DNA from: Acanthamoeba castellanii str. Neff
Taxonomy: Eukaryota > Discosea > Longamoebia > Acanthamoebidae
Reading direction: 5' to 3'
Length of the DNA: 64,000 bases
Assembly: GCF_000313135.1 (NCBI RefSeq)
Contig: NW_004457712.1
Span: 488,557 to 552,556 of the forward strand
Below, piece after piece: positions 33,389 to 51,373 of this stretch (position 1 is its first letter; each line of letters begins with the position of its first letter). The position numbers were made by a program, and so were the translations under genes. The notes beneath the pieces were generated by a model. The model was not told where the DNA came from, did not search any database, and worked only from the letters and a program-made list of their open reading frames with translations.

Positions 33389-36300
33389 ATGAAGAAGCAG
33401 GCGTCCAAGAGCAAGGGGCTGCTGGATGACGGCGAAGAGGAGATGCAGCTTACCATCAACGAAGACTTTGCCAAGCAGTACGAACGCAAAAAGAAGTCTG
33501 AAGAAATAACTCAAGGTGCAGCCTCTCAACTCATTTAATTCTGCAAATTTTGATCAGAATCTGCAAATCTGCAGATCCTCCGGCAAATAGATTTTTATTA
33601 TTATTTATGTCGCAATTATTTACTAATTTAATTGGGCAATTAATCACGGCTAGCCAAGGAGACGATCAAGAGGCTCGAGGAGGAGCTGAGCTCGGACGAG
33701 TCGGATGATGAAGAGGAGGACGAAGTGGGTCTGCTCGACCCCCTGGCCGAGGACCAGTTCCTCCGCATCCTTCCCCTGCTCGCCAAGAAGGACCCCAAGC
33801 TCTACGAGAAGGACATCACCTTCTTCCCTCCCGCCCCCGCCGCCGACGCACCAGGTCCCTCCTCTTCTCTCTTCTCTTCTCACACCTGGTGGCAACCAAA
33901 CTGAACTGAAACGTGTGCGGTGGTGGTGGTGGTGCGTCAACCGCAGGAAACGGCCCCGCCAAAGTAACGTCGTCCAAGGGCCGACCCACTCCTACGGCAC
34001 CTCCTTCTCTCTTCTTCTTCTCTCTCTCTTTCACTCTTCTCACTCTCTGTTGTCACACGCGCGTGTGTGCATTCTTTTCGCGAGTTCGTTAGACGCGTGC
34101 GGCGTGTCTCACATTTTTTTATTTATTAATTATCTGTGTGTAAACATACAGCCACAGCCGGACCCGAAGGCCAAGCAGCCCTTCCTCCTCAAGAACTACG
34201 TCAAGGGAGCCGTGCTCAAGCCCACCGATGGTACACCCACCACCACGTTCTTCTTCTTCTTCTTCTTCTTCGGCTGACCGTGTGTGCTTTGCTCCCCTGC
34301 AGAGGATCTGAGGTCGAGGAAGCGTGAGGCCGGCGGGACGAAGGAGAAGCCGGTGCTCCTGAAGGACTTCATCCGTGAGACCCTCCTCAAGGAGGGCAGC
34401 GAGGGCCTGCTCGAGAGCGACGAAGAGGACGAGGGCTTCAAGAAGCCCGCCCCCAAGGTACCCCACCACAACCAACGACACACACACACACACAACACAC
34501 AACACACACCACACACACACAACACGGCACGACACACGACACACGGTGGTGCTCACGATCATGAGAATCACATCATCAAGGCGCTGTCGCACGTGGAAGA
34601 GCAAGAGATGCTGAAGAAGCAGTTCCTGGAGGCCGGCGAGAAGCTGGTCGCGGATGACGACGGCGACGACGGCGACGACAACGACGAGGACGGGTTCCTG
34701 AAGCTGCGGAGCAAGAGCAAGGCCGAGCGCGAGAAGGAGGAGAAGGAGGACGAGGAGTTCTGGAAGGCCGAGGAGAAGCGGACCGGCAAGAAGCAGGGCA
34801 GCGGCGACGACGTCCTCTCCTCCTTCTGGCTCGGCGGCGACCTCGACGACAACGAAAAGTTCCTCCGCAAGTACGCTCTACTCTTGTATTTTATTTTATT
34901 TATTATTTATTCATGGAATCAATTCCATCTTTTTTATTTATTATTTATTATTTATCATGTTATTTATTCTAACATGCGTGTGTTGTGGTGGGCAGCTACA
35001 TTTTGAACAACGGCTGGATCGACAAGGAGGAGGGCAAGATCCCCACCTACGAGCAGATCCTGCAGGAGGTAACCGACACCTGCCCCACGCGCACTGATTG
35101 AAGTAGATAGAGCACACGGGAGAAGAAGTAGAAGANNNNNNNNNNNNNNNNNNNNNNNNNNNNNNNNNNNNNNNNNNNNNNNNNNNNNNNNNNNNNNGTG
35201 GCCACCTGTGGCCAATGTTCTCTATCTCTTTTTCTCTTCTTCTGTGTAGAAGAATATAAATTATGAATAAGTATAAGAATAGAGGAAAAATAAGGAACTA
35301 ATAATCAAATTACACTTGTAAAAAAAGGACGAGGAGGACGAGGAGGCGATCGAGCAGCAGGAGGAGTTCGAGATGAAGCACCAGGAGGCCGTGGCCTTCC
35401 ACTACCTCGAAGAGTGCGTGTTTCTTTTTCTCGTTTACTCGTTAAGGTGGCGCGTGCGCTGGCGTCGGGGCGTGAGGTCTTACAACCGCAGCGGTTGGGG
35501 GTGCGCGCGACGTGGACAGGGGGAGCGACCAGATCATTTCGCACCCGCGCGTGATCGAGGATTCGGCGCGCAGGAAGGACTCGAAGCGGGCCAAGAAGCG
35601 CGAGAAGCGGAAGGAGAAGAAGGCCCTGGAGCGCACTCAGAAGGAGGAGGAGCTGAAGCGAATCAAGAACCTCATGAAGGAGAGCATCAAGAAGCAGCTC
35701 TCCAAGATCCAGGAGACCAGCGGCGCCTCCGGTACGACACGCGTGTCAAACAACAGTTTACCACCACACTTGGCGCGTGCGCACACGCACAACCGCACAC
35801 GCACGCGGGGCTGATCAGAGGTGGGTGGGCGGGGTGTCGCAGATCTGGGTTTCGCGGAGGAGTATCTGGAGGACGAGTTCGACCCGACGGAGCACGACCG
35901 CAAGATGGCCTCCACGTTCGACGACGACTACTACGAAGGCGTACGCGCATCTCCGTCTTGCGCGCACCAGCGACAACGTGGCCCTGATTGCGTGCGCGTG
36001 CGCCTGTGTCGTGTGTGTAGGAGGGTGACGAGGAGATGCCCGTTTTCAACGAGGACCCGGACGAGAGCGAAAAGAACTTTGGCCTCCAGAACACCGTCGG
36101 CTCGCTCATCGGCAATGTACGCGCCTTTCTCGTCCCCCCCCCACCACTGTGCACTGACTTTCGTTCTTCGTTCTTCTTCGTTCTTTTTCCAGAAGCGCGC
36201 TGACGAAGAGGTTTACGATGAAGAGGAGTACTATGGCGGCGGCGGTGAAGAAGAAGCGGGCCAGGCCCAGCCCGATGCCGAGGCCGAGTCGAAGCGGAAG

Positions 36301-36858
36301 ATGGACGAGCTGCTGGAGAAGTACTACGCGCTCGACTTTGAGGACCTGATCGCCGGCGAGATCCCGTGTCGCTTCAAGTACCGCCAGGTGAAGCCCAAGT
36401 CCTACGGCATGGACGTAGATACGATCCTCACCCTGCCCGACGCCGAGCTCAACAAGCGCGTGAGCCTCAAGAAGCTCGCGCCCTACCGCCACTTCAACCT
36501 CAACGCCAAGAAGCGGGCCAAGCGCCGCGAGAAGCAGCTCGGCGGCGGCGGCGGCGATGGCGGTGGTGGACACTCGCGAGCGGCCAACAGGTGGAGCAGC
36601 TCCAGCAGCAGCAGCTCGAGCAGCAAGAAGCGGGAGTGGAACGGTGACGGAGAGCAGCAGCAGCAGCAGAGCAGCAAGAAGCGCAAGTTCGAGGAGAAGA
36701 GCGAGGAGAGCGGTGACAAGAAGAAGGGGAAGAAGCAAAAGAAGGAGGGAGGAAGCAAGATCGAGAAGAGCGCCGAGGACAAGAAGGAGAAGGAGAAGAA
36801 GAAAGAGAAGAAGGAGAAGAAGGAGAAGAAGGCCAAGAAGCAGTCTCGGGGTGAGTAA
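33389..36858 (+). CDS. KRI1: KRI1, nucleolar ribosome-biogenesis factor
   Basis: Twelve exons (33389-33515, 33654-33854, 33947-33963, 34152-34230, 34303-34457, 34566-34870, 34996-35068, 35328-35413, 35520-35731, 35843-35940, 36021-36116, 36193-36858) give 704 aa. Kri1-type landmarks are LTINEDFAKQYERKK at the N-terminus, FLLKNYVKGAVL and VLLKDFIRETLL, DEEFWKAEEKRTG, ILNNGWIDKEEGKIPTYEQI, RRKDSKRAKKREKRKEKK, and the signature YYALDFEDLIAGEIPCRFKYR followed by YGMDVDTILTLPDAELN. The C-terminus is a Lys/Ser-rich basic tail. Kri1 works with Krr1 in 40S pre-rRNA processing. A block of Ns lies in the intron 35069-35327 and does not interrupt a visible exon. The last codons read CGG GGT GAG TAA, which also looks like a GTGAGT donor, but no downstream exon follows. 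Confidence 0.9.
35136..35197. other. Assembly gap (run of N)
   Basis: 62 unknown bases inside KRI1 intron 7. The intron length, and whether an extra small exon lies here, are undetermined. Confidence 0.95.
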
Positions 36859-36973
36859 ACCTCTGTAGGCTTCTTCGGAGCACAAAAGAAATAAGCGGCT
36901 CGCTGAGCTTTGTTGGTTCTTTGTTGGTTCTGTCGGTAAACGTTTCGTCTTCTCTTCATCTTCACCTTCTTCA

Positions 36974-44826
<7,853 letters not shown>

Positions 44827-45134
44827 CTATCAGTATCTCTCGCGCACTTCTACACCTTGCAGCTGCGCTACCTTCTCACTCAAAAAAAAAATCGGAAAAC
44901 AAATTGTTAGATGGATTTGTTTTTCTTTGGCAAAAGAAAAGTTTTTTCCCAAGCTGCGAAAAGTAGGAAAAGCGAGGCAAGCAGCAGGAAAGCGAAAGAG
45001 ATCTGCCGGAAGATGGAGGCTCGAGGGAGAACCCGAGCCCGCTGCTTGCGTCCATGTCTCGGGAGCCGAAACAATTCGATTACAATATACAACGACACTT
45101 CAATCACCTGCAGCTCGAACAACATTCGTAGCCC
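44827..45134. promoter_or_regulatory. Divergent promoter between GCN2 and OSCA/TMEM63 genes
   Basis: 308 bp between the two start codons. It holds an A-rich tract at 44883-44892, an AAAG-rich stretch at 44930-45000 and short GC dyads (for example GCAGCTGC near 44860). No coding exon is supported. Confidence 0.4.
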
Positions 45135-48100
45135 ATGGATAGCGATGAAGGTCCAAGTCCAGTGCTCGTGCATACGTTGCAACTGCGCGATCCCTACAAC
45201 TCGACCATAGGAGAGAACGACACCTCATTCGAGGCATTCTACACGACGGCCTACATCAATTTGGCCATAGGGCTGATCGGATTCCTCTTCTTCAGCGTGC
45301 TGCGGCCCATCAAGGCCCTCGGCTTCCGCCAGTTCTTTGCCCCCGTGTGCTACACCGCACGCAACCGTGCTGCACTCGAGAAAGAGGCCGAAGCGCGGCG
45401 GCACGGCCGGCCCTACGGCAGCCCGGGCGCCACTGGCGTGGCGAGCCACCTGTCCGATACGGCCTGCTATCCCTTCCACAGCGGCCTCTTCGGCTGGGTT
45501 ATGCCCACTCTCCGGTATGCACCAACACACTCTGTGAGCGATCACGCGCCGCAGTTCTCACTCGCGATTGCGGCTGTGTGCTCAGGTACTCGGACGCGAA
45601 GCTGATCGCCACCCATGGCCTCGACGCGGTGATGTACTTCCGCTTTCTGCGGCTCTCCATGTTCATGGTACTCGAGTGCGCTCTTTGGAAACGACTACTT
45701 CACATTGATGTATGCAAGAAAGAGCTCATGATCGTTGCTTCAATGCGAACAACAGTGCATCTTCATGTCCCTCCTCGGGCTGCCTCTTCTCTTGCCGCTC
45801 AACTGTACCGGTGGCTTCGCGGCCGCGGAGGGCATGGGCCTGCTGACCATGGGCAACATCGGATCGCGCGACCCCAGGCTCATCGCCCACATTGCCGTCA
45901 CCGTCGTGTACTCGCTGCTGGTGTACGGCATCATCTACTTCACATATCGCACCTACTATCGAGACAGAATCGAGCATCTCAATTCGAAAGAGGTAACGAC
46001 TCGCCCCGCATTGCCTTGTGCGTGCGAGTGCTCACGCAAGATGTGGTCATTTGAGAACAGATCAAGAACTACACCATCATTGCTGAAGAGATTCCCAAGA
46101 AGATGCGCAGCAAGGAGGCGTTGCGGCGCTGGTTTGAAGAGAACTACCCCGACCGAGTGGTGGACGTTCAAATTCCCTATGATGCACGGTGCGGCCACAC
46201 ACACACAACAACAACAACAACAACGCTACAGGCTTGTCTTACAAATTACCACGAATCAGGAAGCTGCATGAGCTACTCAGCGAGCGGAGGACCCTTAAAT
46301 ACAAGCTCAAGGCCGTGCAATACGCCGAAAAGCACACGGGGAAGCGTCAACAGAAGCGAATCGGTTGGAAGGTGTTTGGTCGACGGATCCTGGGCGGCCT
46401 CGTGGGTCCCAAGGTACCGTACCTTACACCGTCGGCGTCGTTGGCCAAGTTGTGCGAGGACCGCCTGAACCGCGTTTTCACCCCCTTTTTTTCTGGTACG
46501 TGAGCAGGTAGATGCCCTCAGTCGCTATGTCCATAAGCTGAATGACAGCGAGGAAAGGATATTTGAGCTGCAGAGAAACGCTGAGGCCAAGCTCGAGAAG
46601 ACAAGCGGTGCGTTCCTTCTCAACGAGCCAAAATCAGCTGCCCAGGCGTCTCTTTCTCTGCGCTCATATTATTTGCTGTACAGTCGGTTATATCACCTTC
46701 GACTCCATGTTCCCGGCGCGTATTGCTTGCATTCACACTCTGGCCAACCCCGACAAGCTCCAGTACGTTACCTCGCTGCCTTCCACACTGTTCGTAGGCT
46801 AACCATGCGGTACGCGTTGTTCTTGTAGTGTGAGCCCTGCTCCGGCGCCTGGTGCAATACTGTGGGACAATCTGCACATCAGCAAGACGCAGCACATCGT
46901 GCGCGGACTAATCGCATCGATCCTCATGTTCCTGTTCATCTTCTTCTGGTCGGTGCCCGTGCTCTTCATCGTCGGTCTGGCGAACATTCACAGCCTGGCC
47001 CAGGTGCACTACTTCTCGTGGCTCAACGACATCATCGCCGCCGCGCCCGGTCTCATCGGCTTCGTCGAGGGATTCCTGCCGTCCTTCATCCTCTTCATCT
47101 TCAACGACCTCACCATCGAGATCATTCGTAAGTGCGTCGAGTTGTGCGGATGGCACGACAAGGAGAAGAAGGAGCGGACAGTACTCCAAGCCCACTGGGC
47201 CTACCAGGTGTTCAACCTGCTCCTCGTGTCCGTTATCGGTGGTACGAGCCACAGCCAACGCACACCAACGCACACCAACCTTGCTAAACCTAGGTTTAAC
47301 GCATTTGCGCGATCCTAGGTTCCATATTCAAGGTCCTCAAGATCGTGTTGTCGAGGCCACCTGATCTGATAGGCCTGCTCGCCTCTTCGCTGCCCCAGCA
47401 ATCCGTGTTCTTCATCAACTACATCCTGGTCGTCGGTGCGTTCGTCTTGAGGCGCAAGTGCTCTTCGACGCAGGCGTTCGCTCACACTTGGTCGCGTGCT
47501 TTCCCTTTCATCAGGTTTGGGCCGAGCTCCGTTCAAGCTGATCCGGTACTCGGCGTTCTTCAAGCTCTACAGCCGCTTGTTCTGGTTGTGGCTGCGGGGA
47601 CGAACTGCGGAGGAGGTTCGTTGTTGGCCGCTCTCCGCTCTCCGCTCCGAAACGATTGGGTCGCTCACATTCGCTTGTGTCTGCACCACGAAATAGCGCC
47701 AGGAGATCAGGCAGCCGCGCCAGTTTGACTACGCCGACCATGTGTCGATGGACGTGTTGATCTTCTCCGTGGTCCTCATCTTCAGCGTCATGGCGCCAGC
47801 CATCGCCTTCTTCGGCATCGTCTACTTCTTCTTCGCCTACCTCTGTACCCTTTCCCTCTTCCCAACGTGCCTACACACTTCCGCCTCGGGCACTGACTGG
47901 TCTCTCCTGTGCTCGTCGCGCCAGCTCACCGATACAACATCATCCACGTCTATCGCTCGCAATACGAGTCCGGCGGCATCCTGTGGCACAGCATCTTCCA
48001 CCAGATCATGACCGCCCTCCTCCTCTTCCAGCTCACCATGGCCGGCGTGCTCAGCGCCAAGGGCTACGGAGGTTCGACCCACCCACTTCCGTCTTTCCTC

Positions 48101-48697
48101 CTTCTCCTCGATGGCCACCCATCATCATCATCATCACCATCATCAACTCTTTTCCGCGTGGTGCAGAGAGCGGCGGGCTCCTCGCGCTGCCGCTGTTCTC
48201 CGGCTTCTTCTGGATCTGGGTCCAAAAGAAATTCTCCACGGCCGCCCGCTACGGCCCCATCGACGGCGTTCAGACCCGCCGCATGGACGCACCCTACGTA
48301 ACTCCCCACTCACCTCACACCACCTATTTATTTTCTGATTTTATATTTTATTTTATTGTTATTTTGTATTTGTATTTATATTTATTTATTATTGTTGGTG
48401 CAGACGGTCGATGCCTACAGGCAGCCGGAGCTGGCTCCGCTGTATCGGGCCGACGCGGAAGACGAGGGCGACAAGGTGGCGCTCCTGGACGGCACGAACC
48501 AACCAACGGAGGAGATCAGCCTGTGGGACGCGCGCGGGAAGGACATCGTCCCGCTCAGCCTTCGCTCCTCCGACTTCGGCGGCGGCGCCGACGACGGCAA
48601 TGACGGCCTGACCATCAACACCGCCGATGGCGATGAAGAAGATCCGGGACCGTCGGGCGGCGCCGGCGTTGGCCACAGCAGCGCCACAGGTCGATGA
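45135..48697 (+). CDS. OSCA/TMEM63-type mechanosensitive cation channel (DUF221)
   Basis: Fourteen exons (45135-45514, 45586-45667, 45756-45992, 46061-46188, 46260-46413, 46508-46607, 46684-46762, 46829-47241, 47319-47435, 47515-47615, 47697-47844, 47925-48071, 48164-48297, 48404-48697) give 837 aa. The order is family-typical: an N-terminal TM (INLAIGLIGFLFFSVLRP), two further TMs, a cytosolic RRM-like loop (YTIIAEEIPKKMRSKEALRRWFE), GYITFDSM, then CSC1-like WDNLHISKTQHIVRG followed by the pore region with about eight TMs (LIASILMFLFIFFWSVPV; APGLIGFVEGFLPSFILFIF; FFINYILVVG; VMAPAIAFFGIVYFFFAYL). These dimeric channels open with membrane tension or osmotic stress and pass Ca2+. The cytosolic C-terminus is acidic and Gly-rich. 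For exon 5 the acceptor AATCAG at 46258-46259 keeps frame; an earlier CTACAG would not. Confidence 0.9.
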
Positions 48698-48723
48698 TGC
48701 TCATCAACAGTCGTCTTGTTGGG

Positions 48724-48753
48724 TTCGAATAATGGAAGCTTCCATTATTCGAA
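48724..48753. repeat. 30-bp perfect palindrome in OSCA/TMEM63 3' flank
   Basis: The 15-nt arms 48724-48738 and 48739-48753 are exact reverse complements with no spacer, beginning TTCGAATAATGGAAG. The palindrome starts 27 nt after the stop codon and lies in the 177-bp spacer before the next gene. Confidence 0.85.
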
Positions 48754-48874
48754 TTCCTTCCCAGGACAATAAACGGCGACAGCGGGCACACACTGCCAAA
48801 AAGCTTCAAGCTTGACCAAGCACCACCTTTTTCCATCTATCCGCACGCACACATCACACAACACCAACAACGAC

Positions 48875-50895
48875 ATGGCGACGCAGCGCATCTTCAACTC
48901 GCTCCAGGAGAACGACAAAACCACTGGCCGTTTCGAGAGGTGCCTTCATCTTATGGATTTTTAGTCTGCCTTTATTTATTTTTATTTTATTTTATTTTAT
49001 TTTCAATTCATGATCACTTATTAAATCTCATATTATTAAAAAAATAAATAAAGGCAGAACTAAAAAAAGTGTGCAAGAATAGGTTAATCCGAAAAAAGAA
49101 TTCCCAACAAATAATTTAACTGTACTTAAATGGGTAAAATGCTCCAATTAGGCCAACAAACATTGTATTAACCCCACGTACGCGCCCACGTGTTCATTCG
49201 CGCAGAAAGCCGACTTCGTTCCGCGACAAGGTCACCGCGGACGGCAGCTCCGGCTACAAGGCAGAGGCCGGCCGGTACGACGACCCCGCTCCTCCTCTCC
49301 TCCTCTATTCGCCTCCGTTGGCGGGTCCGTCAATTACCGGTCGCGTTTCCTCGAAGAGAGTGATCGATGGCTCACTCGCGGTTGTTTGTTTGGCACCCGG
49401 GTGTAGGTACCACCTGTACGTGTCCTACGCGTGCCCGTGGGCCTCGCGCTGTCTCGCCTTCCGTAGCCTGAAGGGTCTGCAGGACGCCATCCCCGTCCAC
49501 ACCGTTGCTCCGGTACGCACGACACACGCACCACCGCACACGCACACGCACACGCACTGCGGTATGCTAATCCACGGTGTGCGAACGTTGCAGCGCTGGG
49601 GCGTCATCGACGAACCCACCGGCGCCAAGAGCTGGGTGTTCAGCGATCAGGAGATCGGTGGCCGCAAGACCAACGACGGCTTGAACAACACCAAGGTACC
49701 CCCGCGCGGTGTGTCATGTGTGCGTGCGTGCGTGTGCGGTGGTGCGCGTGTCGTGTGTCGTCCAACGCGGCGCTAATATTTGGGTTGTTGCTGGGTTGCT
49801 GCAGTCGATGCGTGAGCTGTACGAGCTCCACGACCCGCAGTACGCCGACAGGTACACCGTGCCCGTGCTCTGGGACTCGCAGACCAAGAAGATCGTCAAC
49901 AACGAGAGCTCGGAGATCATCCGCATGTTCAACACCGAATTCAATGCCTTCGCCAAGGTTTCCTTTCTCTCTTCTCACCCGCACGCGTGTCGTGTGTGTC
50001 GTGTGTGTCGTGTGTGTCGTGTGGTTCCGGTCACTGACGGGTTGCGCGATGGCAGCACCCCGAGGTGGACCTGTACCCGGCCGAGCAGAGGGAGGAGATC
50101 GACGCCCTCAACACGTGGATGTACGAGACGATCAACAACGGCGTCTACAAGTGCGGCTTCGCCACCTCGCAGGCCGCCTGTACGTCGTCCGACCCGACCC
50201 GCCCCCGCCCCGGCGCGCCCCAGAGTTGACTCACCCCCCCCCTTCAACACAGACGAGGAGGCCTTCCAGGTCCTCTTCGCCACGCTCGACGACGCCGAGG
50301 AGAAGCTGTCCAAGACGCGCTTCCTGGGCGGCAACAAGCCCAACGGTAACACACACAACACACAACACACACAACACACACACAACACACAACCATCACG
50401 AATCGCTCATTGACCACCCATGACAATAGAGGCCGACATCAGGCTGTTCGTGACTCTGGTCCGCTTCGACCCGGTCTATGTCCGTACGTGTCGTCCCCTC
50501 GCCCATTGTCCTCGCCCCCCCACGAAAACGCAGCGCTGCTCACTGTGACCTGTGGCCCCGAGCGCAGAGCACTTCAAGACCAACAAGAAGCGCATCGCCG
50601 ACTACCCGAACCTGTGGGGCTACACCCGCGACGTCTACCAGTGGCCCGGCATTGCCGAGGTGTGTGTTCTTCTGGCTGCGCTGTTGCGTGTTGCGTGTTG
50701 CGTGTTGCGTGTTGCGTGTCGTACATCGGCTTACCACCAGACTCTGCGCAAAACAAACAACAGACGGTCAACCTGGTGCAGATCAAGGAGCACTACTTCG
50801 GCAGCCACCCGCGCATCAACCCGCTGGGCATCGTGCCCGCCGGCCCCGAGATCGACTTCGCCACCCCGCACGGCCGCGACCAGCTCTTCGCCTAA
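48875..50895 (+). CDS. Glutathionyl-hydroquinone reductase (Xi-class GST)
   Basis: Ten exons (48875-48939, 49206-49274, 49407-49512, 49594-49695, 49805-49957, 50056-50179, 50253-50345, 50430-50483, 50568-50659, 50764-50895) give 329 aa, the usual size. The thioredoxin fold carries the catalytic Cys in [11 protein letters not shown], the CPWA signature of GS-hydroquinone reductases (YqjG/ECM4 group). It continues with [26 protein letters not shown]. The helical GST C-domain includes [17 protein letters not shown] and [18 protein letters not shown], then [17 protein letters not shown] and [11 protein letters not shown]. These enzymes use glutathione to reduce glutathionyl-hydroquinones and are cytosolic. 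Intron 1 (48940-49205) is long and AT-rich and contains a foldback repeat. Introns 3 and 4 carry complementary motifs around the in-frame 102-nt exon 4. Confidence 0.92.
48961..49063. mobile_element. 103-bp foldback (MITE-like) element in intron 1 of the GST gene
   Basis: The left arm at 48961-48986 (TTAGTCTGCCTTTATTTATT and on) is the reverse complement of the right arm at 49038-49063, with one indel near the outer end. An uninterrupted 19-bp match covers TCTGCCTTTATTTATTTTT. Both outer ends are bordered by T/A runs. The centre is (TTTTA)n and AT-rich. I see no open frame and no clear target-site duplication, so the mobile origin is inferred from structure only. Confidence 0.4.
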
Positions 50896-51373
50896 ATCAA
50901 CACATCAACAGCGTTGCTCTCGACCCACCGACAAACAAGTAATACTTGTTATCACGATGACGAGCATTGCTCGTTGATGTCAGCAATCTGTTGGTTTTCT
51001 TTGATTAGGATGGGGTGTGGACAGCAGCTCCACAAGCTTGCTGTCCACACGGGGGGCGTCTGCATGTGCAGACGTGCGCGGTACAATGATGGCTTAAAAC
51101 GAAGGATCACAGCGCCATTTGTGCACCTCTTGCTCACCACCAGCCGAACTGCCCAGGGAGGAGGTGGTCGCGGCCTGCGCTTCTGATGAGGAATGCCGGG
51201 GCTGCTCTCCGTCTAATGACTATCCCTGCCCCGCCCTGCCCGCAAGTGGGGGACCAAACCAGAATGTCGGTGGTTAAAAACAACCAATGGGTCACTTTCT
51301 AGAATAGAATCCACCAATCAACGTTTACATGCAGCGAGCCCAAGAAGAGATGGTACTCGGGGCGCGGTGGGAA
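50896..51373. other. Convergent 3' spacer with a cluster of dyads
   Basis: 478 bp between the convergent stops of the GST and RapGAP genes; no exon is supported. Four dyads crowd into 50934-51074 (described in their own entry). The distal part is GC-rich with CCACC/GGTGG pairs near 51135-51170 and GGTT/AACC near 51270. It may be two 3' UTRs or a small structured non-coding RNA; I could not match any known snRNA or snoRNA. Confidence 0.45.
50934..51074. repeat. Four successive inverted repeats
   Basis: (1) AACAAGTA-A-TACTTGTT, 50934-50950. (2) ACGAGCA-T-TGCTCGT, 50960-50974. (3) GTGTGGACAGCA (51015-51026) with TGCTGTCCACAC (51039-51050). (4) CGTCTGCA-TG-TGCAGACG, 51057-51074. All arms are perfect. 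Confidence 0.75.

Noticed and set aside
36847..36858. GTGAGT donor at the end of KRI1 leading to another exon
   Set aside because: No acceptor and open exon exist in the 115-bp spacer before the convergent GCN2 stop; the TAA in the same sequence gives a normal C-terminus.
46230..46259. OSCA exon 5 starting at the CTACAG near 46231
   Set aside because: It would put the exon out of frame and end in a stop within 15 codons; the AATCAG at 46258-46259 keeps the channel frame.
48716..48760. tRNA T-arm (GGTTCGAAT)
   Set aside because: The match is part of the 30-bp palindrome; no D-arm, anticodon arm or acceptor stem surrounds it.
50896..51373. Known snRNA or C/D snoRNA in the GST/RapGAP spacer
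   Set aside because: I looked for U1, U2, U4, U5, U6 and U3 landmark sequences and for paired C and D boxes in proper spacing; none fits convincingly.
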